The notes below the pieces were generated by a model. The model saw only the letters and a program-made list of their open reading frames with translations. It was not told where the DNA came from and made no database searches. Below are positions 44,866 through 51,953 of a DNA stretch of 64,000 bases, in pieces (positions within the stretch are counted from its first letter, which is position 1; each line of letters starts with the position of its first letter). The position numbers and the translations under genes are program-made. Source of the DNA: CAILHX01 sp964511385 (GTDB lineage: Bacteria > Pseudomonadota > Gammaproteobacteria > Burkholderiales > Methylophilaceae); the NCBI GenBank assembly GCA_964511385.1, contig CAZEFE010000012.1, positions 1-64,000 of the forward strand. Direction: 5' to 3'.

Positions 44866-47034
44866 TTAGATACCAGCCGCAACCTGATTGTTATAACGTC
44901 TTTCGCCTGCTTTTGCACCGAGCGAGCCTAGGCTTCCGACACTCATAGCCCCTTGCACCTTTCCAGAAACCTCATCCATGCTGTTTCTGCCCAGCACGTT
45001 CTGGAACTGTCCACCCGCCCAAGCAATCACCTGATCCGGGATCACGTTAATCAACTGGCTGCACAAGTTGACTAATGCAAGGTTGACCATAACAAACATA
45101 ATTAAAAGTGATGTTATTTTCAATAATCCTACCATGGAATCTTGCGACACATCCGCCACCATTGTTGGGTAGAGTTTCATAAAATAGCCCCCCACCACAT
45201 CAAGAATGCCAATGCCTGCAAACAATCCCAGCACCATCAATATCGGGTTGAGTAGAACTGCAAACACAAACAGGTAGCCATGATTGGCCCGCGCTCCCAA
45301 CCCCTCACCATCGGTATCGAGGTGAGAAAATGCCCAGACGGACGCCCCGACAACGCCCTCAAACCAGATAGTACATAAACCCACCATCCGATATACCCAG
45401 ACGATGCCAAAAATCATGGGGATGTACGTGCTGGCGACAAGACCGAACATAATCAATGTTTTTGAGATATACCCAAGTATCTCAATCGCAGCATCCGCCG
45501 CGCCCAGCAACGGTGCTGCGATTAAGCCTCCGCCCAGTTTTTTGCCCAAAAATGCCGCTACGTTGTCCTCGGTAGTCGCGGTTAAAGCACGCTCAGCAGA
45601 GCGTGCTGAAACCTCTGCGGCCATCCCGGCCCACACCATGTTGTTACCGGCATTGCTGATTCGGATCAGCACATTCTGGCCTTCACTATCGTTGGTCATC
45701 CAATTGGTGATGCACTGACCCAGTGAAAAACTGCCTGACCCGCCACACCATTTTTCTTTCACTTTTTTGACGATAAACGCCTCTCCAGAGCCGGTGTCTG
45801 ACCCTGCATTTGCCGCCAACATTGAAGAACCTGTCAAGTTGGAGGCATAGCTGTAAACATTGTTGTAGCTCTCAATGGAAGCATCGCTGGTACTGATCGG
45901 CGCTTTCAGAATTTTGGGAGCCTCTGCGATCCGTGCCAGCATCGCCGAATTTTTTTTGGCAAGGGTATAGGCCCATGCGCCTGCTGTGACAAAACCTGCA
46001 TCATCTGCCTGCTGCTTCATACCAGCCAGCATTTCAGCCCTTTCTGCATCGGCGGATAGGCTTTGTTGAATGATTATTTCAGCGTTTTTTTTCAGGTCAG
46101 CAACATAAGCCTTTTTGATGTCCACCATGACCGATGGATCGAATTTAGGCATGGTATCCATGCCTTCTGCGTGAACAATCACTTTGGTTGCGTCTGTCAC
46201 CACTTCGGATGCCACTACATGCAGTGCAGAATTCATTCGCATGAATGCATCCAGTTGAACTGGATTGACCTGATACATACCGCACTGCGTCATGTTGAAA
46301 GTGAACCCACGCATGCCCGATTCAAAGGAAACCAGTTTTTTTCCCGTGACGGCATCATCCAGCACTTTTGGTTGCGATGGAATCAGCTCGCCTGCGGGCA
46401 CATCACCATCAGGATGCATCAACAACTTCCCTGCATTCAGCCCTTCGGCACAGATGTTCGACTGAAACAGCGCATTAACCAGCTCGGTGGAGTCGTCTGT
46501 GGCTGGGATGTGGGGGGACAGGATACCGTTTTGCTTGGTGACGTACTCCATGCCTTTTTGGTAAGCCAGATTACCTGCACCAATAGATAACTGGATCGCC
46601 CACAGCATCACCAGTTGCGCCAGACAAAGCCCTTTGAAAAATGGAGTCAGGCTGGCAGCACCAATCACTAATCTTAAGGGCACCCATGCGCTGTGCATTT
46701 TCTTGCCGATAAAGACACCCTCCTGAGCTGTCATGGCACCGGCTGAGACAATGGTGTATGTGACCCACACTGTCCCCATCAACATCAGCGACAGGTTCAG
46801 CATGATCAGAATTTCGGATAATGCCCCATCAGGTTGCCCAACCATGGACATGGGATTGAGCACGATGTCACCGAATAACCTTTGCGCCCAACCAATCCCA
46901 GACAGTATTGGGTCGTTTGCAGTGAGTGCGGCCTGCTCCAGTGAGCCGGTTTGCAACGGGGTAATATCCCCAGCAGCCCAAGCTGCTGGGGCTAGGATCG
47001 CAGGAATAAAAAACCACCACCACCTGTTTCTCAT
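44866..47034 (-). CDS. DotA/TraY family type IVB secretion protein
   Basis: From the ATG at 47034 (MRNRWWWFFIPAILAPAAWA) the product is 722 residues with a signal peptide. It then has several membrane helices (LSEILIMLNLSLMLMGTVWV, LVMLWAIQLSIGAGNLAYQ, the large C-terminal set from TLIMFGLVASTYIPMIFGIV on) and a large periplasmic loop. This is the DotA/TraY topology. TraY is the inner-membrane subunit recognised by ExcA in IncI entry exclusion. No DotB, DotC, DotD or IcmE genes are seen in the element. Confidence 0.82.
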   Translation of the reverse strand: MRNRWWWFFIPAILAPAAWAAGDITPLQTGSLEQAALTANDPILSGIGWAQRLFGDIVLNPMSMVGQPDGALSEILIMLNLSLMLMGTVWVTYTIVSAGAMTAQEGVFIGKKMHSAWVPLRLVIGAASLTPFFKGLCLAQLVMLWAIQLSIGAGNLAYQKGMEYVTKQNGILSPHIPATDDSTELVNALFQSNICAEGLNAGKLLMHPDGDVPAGELIPSQPKVLDDAVTGKKLVSFESGMRGFTFNMTQCGMYQVNPVQLDAFMRMNSALHVVASEVVTDATKVIVHAEGMDTMPKFDPSVMVDIKKAYVADLKKNAEIIIQQSLSADAERAEMLAGMKQQADDAGFVTAGAWAYTLAKKNSAMLARIAEAPKILKAPISTSDASIESYNNVYSYASNLTGSSMLAANAGSDTGSGEAFIVKKVKEKWCGGSGSFSLGQCITNWMTNDSEGQNVLIRISNAGNNMVWAGMAAEVSARSAERALTATTEDNVAAFLGKKLGGGLIAAPLLGAADAAIEILGYISKTLIMFGLVASTYIPMIFGIVWVYRMVGLCTIWFEGVVGASVWAFSHLDTDGEGLGARANHGYLFVFAVLLNPILMVLGLFAGIGILDVVGGYFMKLYPTMVADVSQDSMVGLLKITSLLIMFVMVNLALVNLCSQLINVIPDQVIAWAGGQFQNVLGRNSMDEVSGKVQGAMSVGSLGSLGAKAGERRYNNQVAAGI

Positions 47035-47044
47035 AATTTTCTCG

Positions 47045-47548
47045 CTACGTAAGGGTTGGGCTTGCTTGACGCTCTTCAACTAAAACAACAAATTTTTTAA
47101 AGTCAGTGACGTACAAAGCGCTGTCCAGTGCCCACTGCCTGATACGCTCCGGGCCCGGCCCTTCGTGGGCGGCCCGGCCAGTGTTATCGCGTAACCACTC
47201 ATTGTGGTAGTGCTCTTTCAACTCTAAAAGGACTTTGCTGTAACTTTCAGCCGAATCACAGTCGATTTCGGCCATCCGCTGGTCGTTGTCTTCCTTGAGG
47301 CAAGCCTCTTCAAAGTGACGCAGTTTGTCGTGTTTAAATGACTCGTAATCCTCCTGGAGAATTTCAATGAGTCGGTCTTTGTAGGACTCCGTGCTCTCTC
47401 CCACAACTCGCGGGAGGGTGGAGTGTAAAAGCCCCCCGAACATTGCCGCGACGCGCTCAGCCAAGGCGTACTCCCTCGCCTGATGTTCCATTTTTCTGTG
47501 GTCATGGAATGCGATTTCAATTTTGCTGGGAATACGATATGGAAACAT
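47045..47548 (-). CDS. Hypothetical protein upstream of dotA/traY
   Basis: This 167-residue charged soluble protein (YRIPSKIEIAFHDHRKMEHQ near the start) has no motif I recognise. It ends 10 bp before the TraY-like start. It lies in the same operon as the two genes upstream and may be a partner of the TraY-like protein. Confidence 0.6.
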   Translation of the reverse strand: MFPYRIPSKIEIAFHDHRKMEHQAREYALAERVAAMFGGLLHSTLPRVVGESTESYKDRLIEILQEDYESFKHDKLRHFEEACLKEDNDQRMAEIDCDSAESYSKVLLELKEHYHNEWLRDNTGRAAHEGPGPERIRQWALDSALYVTDFKKFVVLVEERQASPTLT

Positions 47549-47559
47549 TTAAAAATTCC

Positions 47560-47703
47560 TTAAAACCAAATTTTGAAAATCGGAACAACAACTACTGACA
47601 GCATTGTTCCTATCAAAAAAACACCCCCACCGATAAGCCCGACGTAGGTCACGTAACCCAGCAGGGTGTAAACCCCATCAACAACATTTTTACCTTTTAA
47701 CAT
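47560..47703 (-). CDS. Small single-pass membrane protein (47 residues)
   Basis: The frame reads MLKGKNVVDGVYTLLGYVTY, then a hydrophobic stretch of VGLIGGGVFLIGTMLSVVVV, ending PIFKIWF. It has an excellent GGAGGAG ribosome binding site 5 bases upstream, and its ATG overlaps the stop of the gene before it. This is probably a real small inner-membrane protein of the TraY operon. Confidence 0.68.
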   Translation of the reverse strand: MLKGKNVVDGVYTLLGYVTYVGLIGGGVFLIGTMLSVVVVPIFKIWF

Positions 47704-47984
47704 ATGGACTCCTCCACGGTTGAGGACATGATGAAACAGTGCAAAACCCCCCGCGCCCGCTGGGCTAGCTTTGGATTCGTGATTTCTGCAATTTTGTTTT
47801 CAGCGTCTTCCACACTTTGTGAGGATAGTTTATATAGCTTTGCTAAAAAAATGCCCTCAACGAAACGAGTTGATGCAGAGTCTTCATCCTGACGATAATC
47901 ATCAATTGAAAGTTGCACCTCGTCTAGTTTAAAAAAAGCCGGGTCTAGGCTTGGGTGTTTTTTTATCAATTCAGCAACACACAT
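47697..47984 (-). CDS. Hypothetical protein, first gene of the TraY operon
   Basis: From the ATG at 47984 (MCVAELIKKHPSLDP), which follows a strong GGAGGAG, the product is 95 residues. It is helical and charged, without a recognised motif. An upstream extension is less likely. The inverted repeat at 48074 lies 90 bp before it and may control it. Confidence 0.6.
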   Translation of the reverse strand: MCVAELIKKHPSLDPAFFKLDEVQLSIDDYRQDEDSASTRFVEGIFLAKLYKLSSQSVEDAENKIAEITNPKLAQRARGVLHCFIMSSTVEESIC

Positions 47985-48073
47985 TTTTAGTCTCCTCCAA
48001 AAATTAAGTTGTGGTGTAGATACTATATACATTATAGAAATAAAAAACAACTAAGTACATGAAAACAAACAAC

Positions 48074-48108
48074 ATAAATGACGTAAAGTGTTATTTTACG
48101 TCATTTAT
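48074..48108. promoter_or_regulatory. 14-bp perfect inverted repeat upstream of the TraY operon
   Basis: ATAAATGACGTAAA (48074-48087) and TTTACGTCATTTAT (48095-48108) are exact reverse complements with 7 bp between. It lies between the terminator of the HTH gene and the start of the TraY operon, where an operator would be. Its AT-rich arms make a terminator role less likely. Confidence 0.6.
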
Positions 48109-48179
48109 AATTAATGATATGAAATCAACTCTATGAATATTATGAATAATTAATTTTGATTACAAAGATAATATGTGCG

Positions 48180-48204
48180 AAAAAAAACCACCATCATGGT
48201 GGTT
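48180..48204 (-). terminator. Terminator of the HTH gene
   Basis: Read on the minus strand, AACCACCAT-G-ATGGTGGTT is a hairpin with 9-bp arms, followed by a run of seven T residues. It begins just after the HTH gene's stop at 48206, so it should end that transcript. Confidence 0.85.
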
Positions 48205-48205
48205 C

Positions 48206-48499
48206 TTAATATTGTTTTTCTTGTTTTTTTCTTCGTCTCTGTCGTTGTGGATAATATTGCAGCAATGGAGTCTTGCGATGCTCGTTCCACACCATCAATG
48301 CATAGCTTTCCGGCCATCCACCGATGCTTGCCAGGTTAATTACATCGTCTACTGACATGCGGCGATACCCTTTGCGAATGGCCCAAAGGTTTTGCCGGTG
48401 AATTTGAAGGGTATCAGCCAATGCGGGCATTGTTTTGACTATCGTCAGTGCTTTTTCGATCAGCAGTTGTACAGTTTCAATTGGTTGCTCTGTGGACAT
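48206..48499 (-). CDS. HTH regulator (phage-type, DUF3693-like)
   Basis: This 97-residue protein has a Cro/CI-like helix-turn-helix (ALADTLQIHRQNLWAIRKGY) and a basic tail QRQRRRKKQEKQY. It may control the element's transfer operon, since it lies between that operon and hipBA and has an operator-like palindrome next to it. It starts on the opposite strand from hipB. Confidence 0.65.
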   Translation of the reverse strand: MSTEQPIETVQLLIEKALTIVKTMPALADTLQIHRQNLWAIRKGYRRMSVDDVINLASIGGWPESYALMVWNEHRKTPLLQYYPQRQRRRKKQEKQY

Positions 48500-48543
48500 G
48501 ATTATTTGTTGGGTAAATTAGTGCGATTGTATAACTGAAGCAT

Positions 48544-48663
48544 CTTTCTCATACCTAAGAAATTACGCCTCTCCAATCCTTCTTTCACCAATATTTCCTA
48601 TATACAAGAAATAATTATTGACTTACTACTCTTGCCTCTATAAATTTCTCGCATATGGGAAAT
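48544..48663. promoter_or_regulatory. Three HipB-type operators and hipBA promoter
   Basis: Three 20-bp imperfect palindromes of the form [AC]TTTC-N10-GAAAT lie at 48544-48563, 48593-48612 and 48644-48663, spaced 49 and 51 bp apart. A TTGACT (48618) with TATAAA (48639) sits between the last two, though the spacer is a short 15 bp. The layout fits HipB repression of hipBA, as with the operators of E. coli hipBA. Confidence 0.68.
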
Positions 48664-48679
48664 ATTTTATGGTGGCGCT

Positions 48680-48910
48680 ATGCAAACCGATCTAAAAATG
48701 TCTTTTGTCACCGAGAACGAATTCGGGGAAATTATTCGGAAACAACGAAAACGAATCGGCATGAGGATCGATGATGCCGCTGCTTTATGTAACGTCTCTG
48801 TTTCCCTGCTCTCTGGCCTTGAGAACGGAAGCCGTCCAGTTGGATTGCCGAAGGCTCTCCACATCGCCAAACAGTTGGGTGTTTCGCTCCACGCACAATT
48901 GAAAGGATAA
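48680..48910 (+). CDS. hipB: HipB-family antitoxin
   Basis: This 76-residue protein has an XRE helix-turn-helix (EIIRKQRKRIGMRIDDAAA, LCNVSVSLLSGLENGSR), like HipB. It should neutralise HipA and bind the palindromes upstream. The start is 48680; the Met six codons later (MSFVTENEFG) is also possible. hipA starts 4 bp after the stop. Confidence 0.88.
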   Translation: MQTDLKMSFVTENEFGEIIRKQRKRIGMRIDDAAALCNVSVSLLSGLENGSRPVGLPKALHIAKQLGVSLHAQLKG

Positions 48911-48914
48911 CGGA

Positions 48915-50246
48915 ATGGATAAATTGGCTGCATGGATAGGTAATCAGTGTGTCGGGCACCTTTGTTATGACCAGAAGACGGGGTTGTTTACTTTCGCCTA
49001 TCTGGATCAGTGGAAGAGTGATCCAAAATCGTATCCAATCTCCCCTGTCTTGCCTTTTGATCGGGTCAAAGAAGATGCGATTCATTCGCGCTCGGTACGG
49101 GTTTTCTTTGAAAATCTCTTGCCTGAAGGGGAATCCTTGGATGCTGCGGCTGCGGCAAATGGACTCGCCAAGAGTAACCTGTTTGGATTGGTTCGTGCCC
49201 TTGGTCGAGAAACCACCGGGGCAATCGCAATGCTGCCGGAAGGCGATACTCCGGGTTCCAGTCCCCAAGAGAAAAGAGAGATTAGCACCGAAGAGCTATC
49301 CAGACGCATCAACGAACGCAACAACACTTCATTTAGCGTATGGGATGGGAGGGTACGGCTTTCAATCGCTGGATTACAGGACAAAATCGCCGTCTACATC
49401 GAAAATGAAAAAATATACCTTGTTGAAGGGTATGGCCTTGCCTCGACACATATCCTCAAGCCAGAACCGCGCAATGAGAAATTATCGTCTCTGGTGGCGA
49501 ATGAGCATTTTTGCATGAGTCTGGCAACCAAGATTGGATTGCGGCCAGCAAGCGTAAGTATTTTACGTGTGCCGGAACCCGTACTGCTAATTAAGCGATT
49601 TGATCGTCATGTAACAGACAAAGGGGTTCAGCGCATTCATGTGATTGACGCCTGTCAGGCGCTAGACCTGCCCGCTGGGTATAAGTATGAAAGAAACTTT
49701 GGCAGTGGCCGAGACGTGAAGCACATCCGCGATGGCGTGAGTTTCGACAAATTGTTTGGACTTAGTGAGAACGCTGTGATCCCTGCGACATTCCAGCTAT
49801 CCATTCTAAGATGGGTTTTATTCCAATACCTGATCGGAAACAGCGATGCTCATGGAAAGAACATATCGTTTTACGTCAATCATGACGGGCTTCATCCTGC
49901 GCCAGCTTATGATCTTGTTTCCGTGGTGGTTTACAACGATTTGGATAATGAAATGGCAATGGGTATATCTGACATCTTTACATTCAATGAGGTCGCTGCT
50001 TATCAGTGGGTGGAATTTGCCAATGATTGCGGTATAAAAAGAGCTTTGATGCAAAAAGAAATGAAAAGGATCGCAAACTCAGTCATGAAAGCGATTTCCG
50101 ATCCTTCATGGGCTGTGGAATACACGAAGACCGAAAGGATTGTTATTGATAAGGTGCGTTCTTTTGTGGCTTCTCAATGTGAAAAACTTATTCATACAGC
50201 ATCCATTCTCCCTGATCTGGATGCTGAGTTTGATCTGGGTAATTAA
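48915..50246 (+). CDS. hipA: HipA-family serine/threonine kinase toxin
   Basis: This 443-residue protein has a full-length HipA layout. The first 100 residues match the N-subdomain (LPEGESLDAAAAANGLA). Then come the P-loop-like SIAGLQDKIAVY, STHILKPEP, and the catalytic loop IGNSDAHGKNIS with YDLVS. E. coli HipA phosphorylates glutamyl-tRNA synthetase and causes growth arrest. Because the N-subdomain is present, this is HipBA, not HipBST. Confidence 0.95.
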   Translation: MDKLAAWIGNQCVGHLCYDQKTGLFTFAYLDQWKSDPKSYPISPVLPFDRVKEDAIHSRSVRVFFENLLPEGESLDAAAAANGLAKSNLFGLVRALGRETTGAIAMLPEGDTPGSSPQEKREISTEELSRRINERNNTSFSVWDGRVRLSIAGLQDKIAVYIENEKIYLVEGYGLASTHILKPEPRNEKLSSLVANEHFCMSLATKIGLRPASVSILRVPEPVLLIKRFDRHVTDKGVQRIHVIDACQALDLPAGYKYERNFGSGRDVKHIRDGVSFDKLFGLSENAVIPATFQLSILRWVLFQYLIGNSDAHGKNISFYVNHDGLHPAPAYDLVSVVVYNDLDNEMAMGISDIFTFNEVAAYQWVEFANDCGIKRALMQKEMKRIANSVMKAISDPSWAVEYTKTERIVIDKVRSFVASQCEKLIHTASILPDLDAEFDLGN

Positions 50247-50247
50247 A

Positions 50248-50505
50248 ATGTCTATTGAAGTTACCACGTTAACCGACATAGCGGCGCTTTTGGGTTTGGA
50301 AAAACAAATAAGTGAAACTGGCAGTGGCTTAAAAATCGCTTTTTACGATATTGGACTGCTTCCTGAGCACATATTAAAGCAATACATGAGAGACCGTGCG
50401 CCATACAATCATCCTGTTCTTCCAGAGGCGAAGCACGCAGTTTATAGCCATGATTTTGAGCCATGGCGCAGACAATTTATTAGGCGGTTACAGCAGGAGA
50501 CATAA
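50248..50505 (+). CDS. Small protein at the end of the hipBA operon
   Basis: From the ATG at 50248 (MSIEVTTLTDIAALLGLEK), right after the hipA stop, the product is 85 residues. It has a soluble mixed fold and ends YSHDFEPWRRQFIRRLQQET. It is not HipS-like, as HipA already has that domain. The tight spacing makes it a third member of the operon; the function is unknown. Confidence 0.72.
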   Translation: MSIEVTTLTDIAALLGLEKQISETGSGLKIAFYDIGLLPEHILKQYMRDRAPYNHPVLPEAKHAVYSHDFEPWRRQFIRRLQQET

Positions 50506-50508
50506 AAT

Positions 50509-50539
50509 AATAGGGCAACTGTATAACAGTTGCCCTATT
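50509..50539. terminator. Hairpin between hipBA operon and integrase
   Basis: A 13-bp perfect stem, AATAGGGCAACTG (50509-50521) and CAGTTGCCCTATT (50527-50539), has a 5-base loop. It lacks a long T tract, but it separates two convergent genes, so it may act as a weak bidirectional terminator. Confidence 0.7.
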
Positions 50540-50655
50540 AAGAGAATCCCTACACGTAGGGAGATCACAATTTAACAAGCGACCCAAAAGGCCATCTTTA
50601 CTTTCCATCCGTTTATGGGGATTGGTGTTGTGCCACTAATCTTTATTTAATCAAC

Positions 50656-51687
50656 TCAACCTAATTTTTTAGCAATATCTTCCGCTTTTGGGTGGTAGTA
50701 ACGCATAACCATTCTAGGATCAGAGTGCCCAATAACCTTCATGAGTTCCTGCATTGTTAACAGGTTGGCTAATCGACTCGTTGCCTCATGGCGAAGGTCA
50801 TGAAAAGTTAGATTTACTAAAAAATCTTCATTGGGTTTTATGTTGGCGGCGGCGCAATCTTTCAAATACTCTCTGCGGGCACGCAGAACACCTCGCTTAA
50901 AGCTTTGTTTCAGGGCGCTAGCGGTAGTGTCGAATACCTTGCCTGAGTGACCTGAGACCAGTTCTTTGGCAGCAGTAGAAAGTGGCACATCCCTGCTTTT
51001 GCCATTTTTTGTGGTTGGGAGATGAATATGGTTTTTATAAACATGCTTATCTCTGATTCCGAGGATTTCACTTTGCCTCATGCCGGTTTCAAGAGCGAAT
51101 CTGACGGCACGACCAACAACTTGATTGCTTCTGTCACCTTTTCCGGAATCACTTAATGCGGCAAGCAAATAACTTTCCTCGTCAGGATTTAATCGTCGTT
51201 CACGCGCATTATCTACCCTAGGCTTTTTTATCTTTTTAACTGGGTTATTAACCTCGATACCCCAGTCACGTTTAGCAACGGTAAATATGGCACTGATGAG
51301 ATTAAGCTCTTTAACGACAGTGGCCGCGGATACGATTTTTAGCCGTTCTTCTGCATATTCCCGAATGTCTTGACCTTTAGCGAGGGCTGCAAGTGTTCTC
51401 TTCCCAACTTTATGTTGTTGTATTGTCTTTAGCCTATATGTTTCAGGCCCAGCTCCTTTGTGGTTAGGGGTAACTTCAGTAAGGTAACGAGTGATAGCGC
51501 TTTCAAGTAATATTGCTTCAGCCTCACTTTGGTCAACGAAAACTCCACGATCCATTTTGTTTTCAATGTCTCGCGCCCAGGTTTCAGCATCTTTTAGTAG
51601 CGGAAAAGTTTTGGATTGAACGGGGTGGCCTTTCCTTCGTATTCTCGCTTGCCACCACCCTGATTTGCGCTGTGTAAAAGTTGCCAT
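50656..51687 (-). CDS. Tyrosine integrase
   Basis: This 343-residue recombinase has the catalytic set: Arg in TGMRQSEI, HDLRHEAT, and HSDPRMVMRYYH with the Tyr nucleophile. The N-terminal part begins MATFTQRKSGWWQARIRRKG, an arm-binding domain. It lies at the right end, beside attR, and should recombine attL with attR. Confidence 0.95.
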   Translation of the reverse strand: MATFTQRKSGWWQARIRRKGHPVQSKTFPLLKDAETWARDIENKMDRGVFVDQSEAEAILLESAITRYLTEVTPNHKGAGPETYRLKTIQQHKVGKRTLAALAKGQDIREYAEERLKIVSAATVVKELNLISAIFTVAKRDWGIEVNNPVKKIKKPRVDNARERRLNPDEESYLLAALSDSGKGDRSNQVVGRAVRFALETGMRQSEILGIRDKHVYKNHIHLPTTKNGKSRDVPLSTAAKELVSGHSGKVFDTTASALKQSFKRGVLRARREYLKDCAAANIKPNEDFLVNLTFHDLRHEATSRLANLLTMQELMKVIGHSDPRMVMRYYHPKAEDIAKKLG

Positions 51688-51731
51688 GGGGCTATAATCT
51701 CAAAAAATGTAATGCGTTAGCTAGATGGCGT

Positions 51732-51749
51732 GGCACCGTTTTGGTTCCG
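51732..51749 (+). promoter_or_regulatory. Candidate integrase arm-binding site, right
   Basis: GGCACCG-TTTT-GGTTCCG matches the left-end site (13 of the first 13 bases GGCACCGTTTTGG are identical) in the same orientation and lies 72 bp inside attR, next to the integrase start. Confidence 0.55.
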
Positions 51750-51820
51750 AAATTCATTTTTTACAGTATATTTACCCTTACAAATGCCGTCAATTAAGGA
51801 AGCATGGCAATTTTCATATT

Positions 51821-51871
51821 TGCCCTCCGAAGGCAGGGGTCGGACGTTCGAATCGTCTCGGGCGCGCCATT
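51821..51871 (+). repeat. Right attachment site (attR), 51-bp direct repeat
   Basis: An exact copy of 31242-31292, holding the 3' part of tRNA-Arg(CCG) without its 5' half. It marks the right boundary of the integrated element; the chromosome resumes with the MCP gene. Confidence 0.96.
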
Positions 51872-51953
51872 AAGCGCAAAGCCAGCTAATCGCTGCGTGG
51901 GTTGGAATATTGGGAATATCTAAATAACCTATTGAATTTTTAGAGAAAACGAA

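Larger units (their letters stand above)
31242..51871. mobile_element. Integrative mobilisable element in tRNA-Arg(CCG)
   Basis: About 20.6 kb are bounded by a 51-bp exact direct repeat of the tRNA-Arg 3' end, with a tyrosine integrase at the right end. Inside are DNA-binding and replication-like genes, ParA with an RHH partner, MobC and a relaxase-helicase, one DotA/TraY gene, and toxin-antitoxin, Fic and NdpA cargo. Codon and base use is visibly more AT-rich than in the flanking chromosome. No full conjugation apparatus is present, so it is probably mobilised by a helper. Confidence 0.93.

Noticed and set aside
48680..50505. HipBST system
   Set aside because: HipA here has the N-terminal subdomain fused, and the extra small gene comes after, not before, the kinase.
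51821..51871. A second tRNA-Arg(CCG) gene at the right end of the element
   Set aside because: Only the 3' 51 bases are present, without the 5' half, so it is the attR repeat.
31242..51871. Full conjugative element (ICE) or prophage
   Set aside because: No coupling protein, mating-pair ATPase set or phage structural genes were found; only mob genes and one TraY-like gene are present.
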